This document shows, piece after piece, positions 1-9,834 of a stretch of DNA of 64,000 nucleotides. The stretch's first letter is position 1; each line of letters begins with the position of its first letter. The notes beneath the pieces are model-generated. The model had not been told where the DNA came from, did no database searches, and saw only the letters and a list, made by a program, of their open reading frames with translations. The stretch spans positions 51,031,742 through 51,095,741 of the forward strand of contig JAAALK010000288.1 in the NCBI GenBank assembly GCA_019279435.1, given 5' to 3'. The DNA comes from Zizania palustris (Eukaryota > Streptophyta > Magnoliopsida > Poales > Poaceae). A program made the translations under genes and the position numbers.

Positions 1-614
1 AGTCATCACCTGAGTCACAGGTGAGTGAGAAGCGGCAACCATTTTCCCGTGATGACAGGGATGACAAACTAGATCTTTCTCCATTTTAAGTTTGGTCAAT
101 CCTCGGATGAGGTCCATAGAGCTTAACCTGACTAGCAGATCAAAGCTCAAATGACCTAACCTCCTATGCCACTTCCAGAGCTCAGAAGAAGATCCAGCAA
201 TCAAACAGCGAGAAGGGCCAAAAGAACTAGAGAAGTCAATTCGAAAGACTTTACCGAAAGGTAAGATCTGGCAAATCAAAGACCCTCTAGAATCAAACAC
301 AGAAGAATTGCCCTTCTTAAAACACACCTCCAAACCATCCTCAAGAACTTGCGAAACAGAAATCAAATTGAAGTTCAAGTTTCCAACCAAAGCAACGTTC
401 TTTAAAGAAAAATGGTCTGAAATGCGAATTGAGCCAATGCCACTTACTTTCCCTTGACCACTGTTCCCGAAGGTGATGTACTCTTTGGAGCTAGGGGGAG
501 TGAGACTAGAGAACCATCTGCGATGTCCCGTCATGTGGCGAGAGCATCCTGAGTCCATGATCCAAACGTCCGCCAGTCCCCGATCCTGCACAATGAGTGG
601 TTGTAAGTGGGAGC
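1..614 (-). pseudogene. pol: Copia protease and integrase N-terminal (GAG-pre-integrase) region, partial
   Basis: An open frame without its own start runs off the window edge. The aspartic protease motif D-S-G is at 547-555, in the context WIMDSGCSRHMTG, which is typical of copia proteases. About 100 residues later comes the integrase zinc-binding region: LWKWHRRLGHLSF at about 115-155 and CHPCHHGKM at about 35-60 (HX3H and CX2C ligands). No stop is present in this 180-codon stretch, but it is out of frame with gag. Catalytic DDE and reverse transcriptase lie outside the window. Confidence 0.8.
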
Positions 615-1358
615 AAATAGTCCGGCACCGGGTTTAGCAAAAGAGCTAAACCAGTGTCGAGCCATCTGCTCAAAAGACGGAAAGCAGAAATCATCAAAAA
701 AGTTTGGACCAAAACGTGGCTCAAAGCGCGGTCCTCGGTTCTGCCTAAAACCTCGGCCACAAGGTCCAGGACCGTAGCCAAAACGGCCTGGAGCTCTGCC
801 GGAACGAACACCACCATCTGGAGCACGGCCAAGAAAGCCGTCTCCCCTACCACCACCTACACGACGCTCTGCTTTCTCAACCCGCTTCCTCCTGAAGCAA
901 AACTCCGCTAGATGCTCGTCTCTCTGACAATACTCGCAATGGTAAGTTGGATTCTTGGGATGTGGTTGAGGCTTGGGGTTCTTGGGCTTAGTGGTGTTTG
1001 GTGTCGGCTTCTTGGGTTGAGAGGGTCCAGGAAGAGAGTCAAGAGAAGTGTGGAGGTGTTTGGGCTTTGGAACCCAGATGGGCTTCTTGGGTGGAGCTTT
1101 GGGCTGTTCATGGATTACTCCATCCTTGGGCTAACTAGCTAGGGAAGACTCAGTGGAGTGAGTCTTGGGATATCTCTGCTCAGGAGTCATTTTACTCCAC
1201 TCCACTGCCCGGCTAATGGCACTCTCAAAGTCAGCCTTGGTGTAGGTATAACCTACCCCAAACCCATCCTGCCTCTTGAACTACTGGATCATCATGCCGA
1301 GCTATGGCTCTCTGGCACTGATCCAACTTAGGATAGACCGGAGGTAAAAGTTCTCATT
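615..1358 (-). pseudogene. Degenerate end of copia gag with a second zinc knuckle
   Basis: Fragmentary frames with stops. A stretch at about 1145-1260 encodes a short conserved-looking segment ending in TAG. At 897-938 there is a second CX2CX4HX4C knuckle (CEYCQRDEHLAEFC), followed by a Gly/Arg/Phe-rich segment. The frame then shifts by one base in about 605-640, before the protease. Order and content fit the C-terminal gag of SIRE elements. Confidence 0.6.
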
Positions 1359-2036
1359 CTAAGAATCAGCTAGCTCCTCTCTCAAGGATGCTAGTACCTC
1401 CACCTGAGACAAGCAGGTCTCACACTCACTATCTACCTGGACAGACTTCTCGGCTTTTAGCTTAATCAACTCAAGTCTAAGAGACGGATAGTTCTCACAG
1501 ACAGTGGGTGGAACTGACAATGTCTCAAGCTCTAGCCTAGTCTGCGCAAGCTCAGCTCTCATTCTCGCCAAATCACCCAGATGCTTATCGCCCTTGGCTT
1601 TTAGCTCAGCTAAACTAGCAAGATGAGATGAGCAATCAGCACAGGGTACGACGACAGTGGCTTGAGCATCTTTCAGCTCGAGTTGAGCACTTTCAAGCTC
1701 AGTGGCCAAAGCGTCCCTCTCATCAACCCTTTCTGTGTCCCTGGACTTCAGAGTCGACAGGTCACACAGAAGCACCTCACACTTTGGGCACTCACTGCTA
1801 TCACCCAAGCAAGGGGAAGAAGATAGACTCTCAATTCTGCCGTTGGCCACGGCAAGCTCACTCTCTAACTCATCTATCCTCTTCTTAGCCCCTCTAAGCA
1901 GTTTTTCCCGATATTTTAACTCCTGGCGATTGCTTTCAAGTAAGTCAACAATTTCGCGTTCATAAGATGATACCTTTTCATTGTCGTCGTCGGAGTCATC
2001 GGAGGAGCCCTTCTCTTCCTTATCCCCAAGAGCCAT
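1359..2036 (-). pseudogene. Continuation of copia gag: acidic start and long coiled coil
   Basis: 225 codons starting MALGDKEEKGSSDDSDDD, closely following the end of the 393-codon gag but in a different frame. Most of it is a heptad-rich, Leu/Glu/Lys coiled coil with several Cys pairs. SIRE-type elements have such a coiled-coil extension between the first and second zinc knuckle. I read it as part of the same gag, now separated by a frameshift and a stop near 2040-2090. It could instead be read from its own Met. Confidence 0.6.
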
Positions 2037-2081
2037 TGAGCAGAAGCTCTTGCGGGATCTTCGGCGCTGATGTGAGCGGCT

Positions 2082-3263
2082 CTACGGTCTGTCCCCGAAG
2101 GCCATGAAGCAAAGGCATGCTGGATCGTCCTTGTCCTTCCCCTTCCTGATGATGATCTCCTCATCGCTTGAGCTCGATGAAGAGGAAGAAGACGTGGACT
2201 GCTTGGAGTAGCTCTTCTCCATCTCAACGAAGAAGGCCTTATCGCGCTTCTTGTTCTCTCGCCGGTAGTCCTTCAGGGCCTTTCTGAAGAGTCTGGTCTT
2301 TGGCTTGCCCTTGTTGAAGGAGGAGCTGTCGTGCTTGCCGGAGTCGTGGAAGCCACCACTGGTGCCCTTCTTGTCGCCATTGCGCTTGGGGCAGTCGGCG
2401 ATGAAGTGTCCTGGATCACCACACTCAAAGCATCCAGTCTTTGTGCCATGTCTTTTGAACATCCTCTTATCATAGACACGACGCACCCGGTTGTTAAAAA
2501 GACACAAATCATCATCTCCCAACGACTCAAGCTGATCCTCAGTGATAGACATCAAAGAGAACCCAACACAACTCACAGAAGAGGGATCAACTGAAGGTGT
2601 AGCAAGGGCCAGAGACTTTGATCCAGAGCCAGTGAGATTTGATCTCAACTGGGTATCAACCTCGGTGGCCTTCAGCTTGCTAAACAAATCAGAAATGGTC
2701 AAGGTATCATACGAAGTGCTCTCAATGAGAGAGGATACCTTGATCTCCCAGATCTTTGGGTCCAAGGTATGGAGAACCTTGAGCGCCTGTTCGTGATCTG
2801 AGACTAACTGAACACCCTCAGCCTTGTTGTCCCGAAGCTTGTTTATGATCGACTGAAAACGACCAAACAATGCTTCAACAGATTCACCCGGCTTTTTTGT
2901 GAAGTTCTCATATTCACGCCGGTAGGTCTGATAGAGCCGAGCCTTGACTTGGGCTGTCCCCTCATGATGTGCCTGGAGGGTAGCCCAGATCTCTCTCGCA
3001 GTGGAGAGATGGCTCACATGCTCAAATTCAGTAGGACCTAAACAAGAAAACAAGATGTTCACCGCTTTGCTATTGTTCACATGCTGGGCGATGATACCAG
3101 GAGAATCACGCTCAGCAACTGGCAATATGACAAACGTAGCGTGAACGCAAATGTCCCAGATGTCCGAGCTTTGGCTCATGAGATAGGCTCGCCTGCGAGT
3201 CTTCCAATAATTATAGCCATAAGCTTCCAAGGACGGGACCTTGCCAGGAGACGTCATGATCAC
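2082..3263 (-). CDS. gag: Copia gag (nucleocapsid/capsid), 393 codons
   Basis: This encodes the capsid-type Gag protein that packages the element RNA. It starts 46 bases downstream of the primer-binding site. The N-terminal two thirds match the gag-polypeptide family of LTR copia elements (LEAYGYNYWKTRRRAYL near the start; FARF/FGRFQSIINKL-like helices around residues 150-165). A CX2CX4HX4C zinc knuckle, CFECGDPGHFIADC, lies at about residues 279-292. A lysine-rich and then serine-rich, acidic tail follows. The frame stops after CLCFMAFGDRP, where the related reading frame continues downstream in another frame (1359-2036). The stop is therefore probably a mutation inside a longer gag. No RNA-binding function has been tested. 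Confidence 0.85.
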   Translation of the reverse strand: MIMTSPGKVPSLEAYGYNYWKTRRRAYLMSQSSDIWDICVHATFVILPVAERDSPGIIAQHVNNSKAVNILFSCLGPTEFEHVSHLSTAREIWATLQAHHEGTAQVKARLYQTYRREYENFTKKPGESVEALFGRFQSIINKLRDNKAEGVQLVSDHEQALKVLHTLDPKIWEIKVSSLIESTSYDTLTISDLFSKLKATEVDTQLRSNLTGSGSKSLALATPSVDPSSVSCVGFSLMSITEDQLESLGDDDLCLFNNRVRRVYDKRMFKRHGTKTGCFECGDPGHFIADCPKRNGDKKGTSGGFHDSGKHDSSSFNKGKPKTRLFRKALKDYRRENKKRDKAFFVEMEKSYSKQSTSSSSSSSSSDEEIIIRKGKDKDDPACLCFMAFGDRP

Positions 3264-3308
3264 TACTGGGGTTTAGAACCGGTTAAGGTATGGAAAAACC
3301 CTAACCAG

Positions 3309-3320
3309 GCTCTGATACCA
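3309..3320 (-). promoter_or_regulatory. Primer-binding site (initiator Met tRNA type)
   Basis: On the minus strand this reads TGGTATCAGAGC, complementary to the 3' end of plant initiator methionine tRNA, the usual primer for copia reverse transcription. It lies two bases inside the LTR edge and upstream of gag, which fixes the element as minus-strand. Confidence 0.85.
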
Positions 3321-3322
3321 CT

Positions 3323-5060
3323 TGTAGGACCGTAAGTAGCGACCAGAGGGGGGTGAATGGGCGCCTAAAAAATTCTTTCGAATCAATGGCCTGCTCCCAA
3401 CACCCAACACACGTCAAAAGACTTAGCAGCAAACCGTAAACAGATCATCGAACCCTAAAAGTATCTAGCCTAGAAACAACCGGTGTCCTAGACAAAAACA
3501 CACCAATGCAGTGCTAATAGGCATATAAACAAGGCATTCAAGACATGTGCAGATCAGAGTTCATCATAGCAATTCAAACTGAGTACAAATGAAATGGATG
3601 AGGAGTTACTGGTCAAAGTTGTCTCCAGTAAGGTACTTGGCGAAGCCTGTAAAGTCCTCATGTGAAGCTTGCAGCTTATCAGTAAACTTAGGCTTCGGTT
3701 CGAAGCCTGTTCGAAGAAGTCAAACGAAGTCTGCAAGCTATCCTTGTGCTAAGTCCTGTTCGGAGGGTAACTTCGCACAAAATTCTAGATTGTTGAAGCA
3801 AAAAAAGAGACAGACAGACGAAGGTTGTGCTGATGGGAAACGAAGTCTCTACGAAGCCAATTTAGGAACTAGCTTCGAAAATAAACCAACTCCGAACCAA
3901 AATCTGCAGATACCGAAGACACAGCTGCAAGCTCCGAAACAACACACTCCGAGATCGAAGTCTGCAAAGCCCCTTCGCTCATGAAGCTCTTGCACACTTC
4001 GAATATTTTCTCGTGAACTTCGAAGCCTGCAGAAGAGATTCCGAAGCCTGGCAACTTCACGATGTGGGACCCACGCCTGAGACTGACGAAGGGACAGGAC
4101 CTATTAGTTTAGTTGTAAGAAGCTAATGCCGATGGCAGGCTACCATGCACTACACGCCTCGATACCCGCAAACGAAGCTACTGCAGAAAAAAGAGATATC
4201 CTACTAGCCAGCAAAGCTACGAAGTGTAGCGAACAGAACGCAGAGCCTACAAGCTAGTAGACATCCTGTACAGTGCAGCTGTACTGAATGCGCTGGAAAC
4301 ACACACTACACACGGGTTTCAAGGAAAGAAGAATAGACAGGAACCTGTAGCAAGAACTAACAGCACTGAACAACCAAGACTCATGATGCTCCTGTTCAAA
4401 ACTTGCCACGCAAAGCTGCAAACCTACAGCCTAGACTGTTCCGCTAGAAGCACAAGCTGACAAGCTGCTAAAACGCCAGGCCTAGAACATAGGACTTAGA
4501 AGACTACTGTTCAACGGAATATATATATACTAGAACATCAAGGCATACAGAAAAAAAATGAACAGAGATTGAACAGCAAGAAAGAAGGCGATTAAAATGT
4601 TCAGCAGAGAGAATAAAAAAAACTGATTCACAGGAACCCACACTCAGATCATCTCGGCGGTAGGCCAAGAAACTGAAGACTAAAGATTCAGGTGGCGGCG
4701 CACAACACAGGAACGCAACTTGAGGAAAGTAAACTCAAATTTGTCATTTAGTGAGTTAACCCTAACCCTAGGGATTGGGGCCTATTTATAGGCAGCCCAA
4801 TAAATGGGTAAAATGCAGAAATACCCCTAGGGTTTTTTACAGACGTCGAAATAAATGGAAAAGACCAAACTGCCCTTAGGATATTTTTACAGACTCGACT
4901 GACTGACTATGGGCCTAGGGAGAAAATAGTAAACTCCTATTTACAGATGACTTATCCAGAAGCTAAGCTTTCATAGCGACTACGGCTTCTCTTCTGGACA
5001 GTCCGATGCGAGATCAGCAGTCGTCAGTTTTTAGCCGAAACGACAAAGCCTCCACCGACT
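3323..5060 (-). repeat. 5' LTR of the SIRE-like copia element (outer end approximate)
   Basis: The inner LTR edge is clear: on the plus strand it starts TGTAGGACCG at 3323, next to the primer-binding site. No gene is seen in this 1.7 kb. It contains AT-rich tracts, a TATA-like stretch near 4520 (atatatatac) and a short CCCTAACCCTA run near 4757, which I read as an LTR motif, not a telomere. The outer end is uncertain (somewhere about 4980-5070). Confidence 0.6.
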
Positions 5061-5376
5061 TTGCACCAGGTACTCGGATTGGGCCGGCCCGACTCCACAG
5101 CTCTCTCAGCGCGGCAATCGCTCACCGCCCGTGTACCTGAGTCAATCCTGGTCAACAGTCCAGTGGATCCTCTGCTGCTCCTAGCCCATGTACCCGGATT
5201 GGGCCAGCCCGACTTCGCGGCCCCTCTGCCCGACAGTCGCTCGCTGCCCGTGTACCTGAGTCACACGTGGCCTAGACGCAGTAGGTCTTCTCTCTCATTT
5301 CAGTCCTCTTTGACTATCGTTGACAATGACTCATCACATCTGGAGCCATGAGGCGCACGCTATTCAGCATGGCTCC
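5060..5376. repeat. Two imperfect copies of an approximately 120 bp unit
   Basis: The phrase 'cggattgggcc(g/a)gcccgactt/cc ... cgcccgtgtacctgagtca' occurs at about 5075-5150 and again at about 5193-5265. This is a tandem duplication with about 15-20% divergence. No gene is seen here. It lies between the copia LTR and the gypsy gag remnant. Confidence 0.5.
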
Positions 5377-6800
5377 TCAGAACCAAGCTTCAGCGCAGAG
5401 CTCGGCCGAAGCATGAGACTTACCTCCATCAGACCTCGGTGACAAAGTCTTCGGAATTGGGACTTCCTGAGACCCAACTATGATGGTTATGGCTTCAGAC
5501 TCCCTGACCTCGGCCTCCGCGTGCTCGCACCCTTCGGCTTCGCTCTGCATGGTCCGATTCGCAGGCACTACGGATAGTCTGTGGACGATGCCCCTCTCCA
5601 TTGCGTCTGTTTGCCCCTGCCATCCATAATACTCCAAAGGAAAATAAGGCATAGTGTTAGGTTGCGGAGGATACCCTGACCCGGATACGTACGGAGCCCA
5701 CGGGTTCCCTGCGTAGTCATATGGCGGAGGCATCGACGGCTCTAGTGGCCTCGCCCACTATGAGCTGAACCCGTTACCTAGAGGGGGGTTCGGCCAAGTC
5801 GAAGGTATCTCAGACTAAACCAGCGAAGAGTCCTACCAGGCCAGAGGTACGTTCGGCCAGTGCGGGCCGAAGCCTCCCATCGGGGACGTCCAACACAGTG
5901 CGGGGTTCGGCCATTGGGCACCGAAGTTATAGTACGGGGGGTTCGGCCACTGCGGCTCGAAACCACCATGCGGAGTGTCAGGCCAATGTGGCCCGGAGCC
6001 TCCGTGCGGAGGGTTCGGCTGATTTGGTCCGAAGCTACCCTCCGAGAGTCCTGGAGACTTCAGCTCCTTTAGCTTCTAAGTGTGTGGACCAGTCTTTCTG
6101 GCCTTTCTTCCATGCTTGTTCAACAGCATGTTCTGTTTCCACACTCCTACCTCGGGATTCTTTGGTACGAGTGTGCGAGTGCGTGGTTCTCCAACAATTA
6201 CATCTTTCCCTTTGGCCGACTCGGCCTGTTCTAGCCAAATCAATACCTTCTTTTCACCGAGGTCGACGGCGTTGATGGGAAAAGGATCTTTATCCAGCTT
6301 CATCTTTGGATAATGGTCTATCTTCAATTGTCCTACTTCTATGGCCGATTGTATCTACCATCGAAAAACATTGCAATCATTAGTATTATGCGAATGTGAA
6401 TCATGCCACTTACAGTATGGATGCTTCTTTAACTCATCGGTAGGTGGAATGACTTGACCCTTAGGTAACCTGAGAAGCTGACTTTTTAAGATAAAATCAA
6501 ATATTTTATCACATTTAGTTATATCAAACGAGTACTTGACCTCACTAAGTCGATTCTATGTGGGGGATGGTCATAACTTGGAGTAGGTGACAGGTTTATT
6601 CTTAGTGTTCCACACCCATTCAGCCGCATACATATCGGTCGAATCCTCCTCTTCTGATTCTTCCTCGTCAAAATGTTCCATGATGTGGATTTCAGCCATG
6701 GGCTTGCTAAATGTCTTAATAAATTTTGTATCTTTGGCTCGGCCTTCCTGGACCAGAGCCTACTGCAGAACTTGGCTAACTTCTAAAAAGTTTTGTTTAT
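5377..6800 (-). pseudogene. Degenerate gag C-terminus with CKWH...C zinc motif and proline-rich repeats
   Basis: Broken minus-strand frames. A motif YCKWHDSHSHNTNDC (6373-6414) matches the gag C-terminal zinc-binding motif common in plant gypsy elements. The frame 6076-6327 follows it with KIDHYPKMKLDKDPFPIN. Further downstream, about 5800-6060 encodes a 12-residue Pro/Gly/Trp-rich repeat (type PHGGFGPxWPNP), and 5377-5733 encodes MPPPYDYAGNPWAPYVSG and an acidic tail. Stops separate these blocks. I cannot tell how much is one original gene. Confidence 0.5.
5800..6060 (-). repeat. 36 bp tandem repeat in gag coding sequence
   Basis: Five diverged units are seen by eye, each starting near 'ggttcggcc(a/g)(c/a)tg(c/t)gg'. 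They keep a 36 bp period, so they are in frame and encode a repeated dodecapeptide of Gly, Pro and Trp on the minus strand. Confidence 0.6.
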
Positions 6801-7490
6801 CTAATCTCTCTTTAATTTCGGAACGCAACCCGTTAAAAGGTAATTCTGCCAAGTCCCTTTCCGAAATATTAAGGCTAAAACATCGGTTTCTAGTATCCCT
6901 AAAATGCTTGATGTACTCAAAGGCGTTCTCATTAGATTTCTGCTTAACTGATGCAAATGTGAAAGCCTGAGTTTTGTCTTACCCGTGTAGAAATAATCAT
7001 GGAATTTCTGCTCTAAATCATCCCACGTTTGGATGGAGTTCGGCGGGAGCGCCGAAAAGCAAGTGAAAGCATTGCCGGATAGCGAGAGAGAAAATAATCT
7101 AACCTTTAGAGCATTTATCCCGCTAACTTCTCCACATTGTGCCAAAAATTGACTAACGTGCTCTAGTGTAGTCTTGCTACCCTCGCCATCGAACTTAGTG
7201 AATTCAGAGATTCTATAGCCGCAGGGGTAGGGCACTGTATCAAGATGGTCGGGGTATGGCTTACGGTGAACCCTAACCCATCCCTTGGGCACGAAGCCGG
7301 CACACTCGCTAAACAGTGCGCAGACCCGCTCCTCTATGTCATCTTGGTATGTTGCTTGTGTGCGCCTCTCATGCGGGGGCGTGACACGGGGTGGGATATC
7401 GGCGTGTCGGCCATGGGCCTCTTCCCTACGCGCTATTTGTATGACGTGCTCGTGTCCGGGCATCTATGCATGTGGTGTGGGCAGCGCGGG
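6801..7490 (-). pseudogene. gag: Gypsy gag core domain (second half of split gene)
   Basis: An open frame of about 220 codons. It contains the retrotransposon gag fold signature of gypsy elements: an aromatic/hydrophobic region around LDTVPYPCGYRISEFTKFDGEG, then LEHVSQFLAQCGEV, LFSLSLSGNAFTCFSALPP and WDDLEQKFHDYFYTGK. The apparent start Met at 7463 is internal. The true N-terminus lies at 31395-31927, beyond the nested insertion. The end of the frame diverges (LSRNLMRTPLSTSSILG), which suggests a frameshift near 6960. Confidence 0.75.
7486..7490. repeat. Target-site duplication GCGGG, left copy
   Basis: GCGGG directly precedes TGTTGGGGGA at 7491. The same pentamer follows ...CCAACA at 31395-31399. 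Removing 7491-31399 would bring the two gag halves together, so these are the host-site copies made on insertion. Confidence 0.85.
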
Positions 7491-8575
7491 TGTTGGGGGA
7501 ATATGTTTCCCCTGAACAGGGGCCAAATGACGTCAGCCTCCGACAGCCTTCGACCCGGAGCCCAACACTGTCGAAGCCCGTTTCCTCCCCAAGAACTGTT
7601 CCCGAGTCTCAAGGTTCATCCCGAAGCTTGCAGGGGCGAAGCCCCCGGGCCCCGTCGAAGCCCTCCGGAGCGAGGTCCTTCGGAGCCCTCCGGGGCAAAG
7701 CCCTCGAAGATCTCTTGAAGACCACCAGAAGCTAAGTCGCAGGCTAACTTCGAAGCTAGCCTCCGGGCCTTCATCGGAGTTAGCCTTCGAGCCTTGTTTG
7801 GAGTTAGCCTTCGGAGCTCCCTTCGGAGCTCCTCAGAGCTAGTCTCCGGACCCTTTCCAGCCGACTCAAAGCCAAAGCCCCTGCCCTGTTCGGAGGGTCC
7901 AGCTCGGAAGCCCCTGTTCGGAGGGTCCAGCTCGGAGGCCCCCTGTTCAGAGGGTCCAGCTCGGAGGCCCCCTGTTCGGAGGGTCTAGCTCGGAGGCCCC
8001 CTGTTCGGAGCCCTGGTTTGGAGCCCCAGTTCGGAGCCCTGGTTCGGAGCCCCAGTTTGGAGCCCTGGTTCGGAGCCCCAGTTCGGAGCTCCGACCCTGC
8101 TCCGAACCTAGAAGATATCTACGCCCCTCTGCAGTATAGAAGCCATACCAGGGGCCCTCCGCCCCTTGGTATGTCGTTTAGCTGGTCAAAGCCTGGCATG
8201 GTCTGACACGTTTGTAAAGCTGTAAAAAACATTTGTACCGTAGCTAACTCCTTTTCCCCTCTCTGCCCCTATGAGCCTAGGGCTCATAGGGGGCATCCTA
8301 GTCTTTTCCTTTGGCCTGCGTGCCTATAAAAATAGGGCCAAGCCCTTGTAACAGACACACACTCCAGGGGGCCATGAGACCCTATAGTTCTCTTCTCCAC
8401 ACTAAGGCATACCATGCCAAATACACCACAAACTGGACGTAGGGCTATTATCCCCTAGGGGAGGCCCGAACCAGTATAAACTCTTTCTCCCTCTGAGAGA
8501 ACCCATCGAGGTTCATTCTCCACATCATACACCAGCACAGGAAAACCTGTTGGAACTAACGCAATTGTTCCAATA
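7491..8575 (+). repeat. 5' LTR, subfamily 1, 1085 bp
   Basis: TGTTGGGGGAATA at 7491 to ...ACGCAATTGTTCCAATA at 8575, just before the primer-binding site. A TATA box (CCTATAAAAATAGG) at about 8325 is in the plus orientation. Roughly 7900-8100 is an array of short units alternating 'ttcggagggtccagctcggaggccccctg' and 'ttcggagccc(c/t)(a/g)g'. The 3' half matches 30665-31394 with about 4% difference by eye. Confidence 0.8.
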
Positions 8576-8576
8576 G

Positions 8577-8595
8577 TTGGCGCCGTCCGTGGGGA
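8577..8595 (+). promoter_or_regulatory. Primer-binding site TTGGCGCCGTCCGTGGGGA
   Basis: Directly after the LTR. TGGCGCC is complementary to a tRNA 3' end of the ...GGCGCCA (Asp-type) class, and the same 19-mer is used by the Tat gag-pol element at 37475. It shows that reverse transcription runs in the plus direction, opposite to the gene in this copy. Confidence 0.75.
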
Positions 8596-9834
8596 CCTTA
8601 GTACAAAAAGCTAAGTTCTCTGCCATTGTTTGCAACCTGAAGTACGCTTGAGGGGGGAGCTTAGAGGCTTCGTGCTTCGCGCACCCTTTGGCAAGGGGCT
8701 TCAGGTCCAGTCCGAAGGCCATCTTCGCCTTCCCTTATCCTTCGCATACCGGAGCTCACCCTCCAGCAAGGGGCTCTGCTCCACGCGTCGAAGGTCATCG
8801 AAGCCCCAGGGGCTACGAGGCCAACCTTCAGTCACCTTATGAGGTATGTCCATTATCTGAAGTACCACTTCGATGTGCAATCTCGCAATCACTTCGATAT
8901 TCGAAGCCCTGCTTCACCTTGAAATTCGAAGCCCGGCTTCGCCTTTAAAGCAATTTCTGCCTCGCCTTATCAAAAACCCGAAGCCTTGCTTCGCCTTATC
9001 AAAAGCCCGAAGCCTTGCTTCGCCTTATTTAAAAATCCGAAGCCTCGCTTCGCCTTACAAAATCCGGAGCACTCCTCCGAAGGCTACACAGCGCCCCCGG
9101 GCCCGTAGCAGTAACAGGGACTCCGGGCCGTGGCCCGATGCGTCCAGGGATTCCGGGTTCCGTACCCGAAGCATCCCAGGGATTCCGGGTCCCGTACCCG
9201 AAGCATCCTAGGGTCGAAGGTGACCCAAGGTCGAAGGTGGCCCAGAGTCGAAGGTGGCTCACATTATCACAGGTTCGGTGAATCCACACCAAATATCCCT
9301 CTCATTACAGGACCAAGTTCCGAAGCCTTGCTTCATTATCCAAACACGCTCCGAAGCCATGCTTCGCGTGTTAATATAATATACGCCTAAGCGTCGCGAA
9401 GTCACACTTCGCTGGAATCTAAGTGCATTTTAGAACCTCACTCACGCACAGCATCCAAATCCTAGCATGCCGAAGCATGCTTCGCTCATCTTGGTTGTAC
9501 GAAATCCTTGCTTCGCACAAATTAAAGCATTCGAAGCCCAAAAGAGGCCTTCGCTCAATGAAATTTCAAGCATCCGAAGCCGCCGAAAAGGCGCACCCTT
9601 CGCATCTTTTATTTTTTGCCCGCACCAGCAATGGCTAAGTCCCTAGCTGCCACGAGCAAAAGGGGGGAAGCATGTATGCAAGGTGCGCGAATGTAATACG
9701 CAGTACGAGCGTGACAAGCTAAAACGTTCGAAGCCAAACAATGCGAAGCATACAGACGAAGTATGCAAATATAATAGACTCCATTCATTGTATGACAATT
9801 GAGAAGTGTGTTACAAATATACTTCGAGAGCAAA
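8596..9834. repeat. Non-coding spacer with short palindromic CGAAGC...GCTTCG units
   Basis: No gene is supported. The spacer is rich in the unit CGAAGC-CTT/CAT-GCTTCG, itself a hairpin, at about 8920-9060 and 9320-9590. At 9471-9485 it is a perfect 14 bp palindrome (CGAAGCATGCTTCG). About 9120-9260 holds repeats of 'gggattccgggt(t/c)ccgtacccgaagcatcc' and 'gtcgaaggtggc'. The same spacer recurs in all copies. Confidence 0.65.

Larger units (their letters stand above)
1..5060 (-). mobile_element. SIRE/Maximus-like Ty1-copia retrotransposon, 5' part
   Basis: Read on the minus strand, this is an LTR (3323-~5060), a primer-binding site, gag, then protease and the start of integrase. It is cut off by the window start, so reverse transcriptase and the 3' LTR are not seen. 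Lineage evidence: the inner LTR end carries the block that reads, plus strand, from TGTAGGACC to GGGGGGTGAATGGGCGCC, which is characteristic of SIRE-type copia LTRs. The gag is large, with two CCHC knuckles and a coiled coil. Several stops and frameshifts show it is decayed. The boundary near 5060 is approximate because the partner end lies outside the window. Confidence 0.8.

Noticed and set aside
3309..3320. Possible tRNA gene fragments at TGGTATCAGAGC sites (also 44713 and 58752)
   Set aside because: Only the 12 bp complementary to the tRNA 3' end is present, next to LTRs. These are primer-binding sites.
4755..4775. CCCTAACCCTAGGG resembling telomere repeat
   Set aside because: Only two units, inside a copia LTR.
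8880..9600. Regularly spaced short repeats resembling a CRISPR array
   Set aside because: Spacing and units are irregular, the sequence is plant retroelement spacer, and no cas genes exist.
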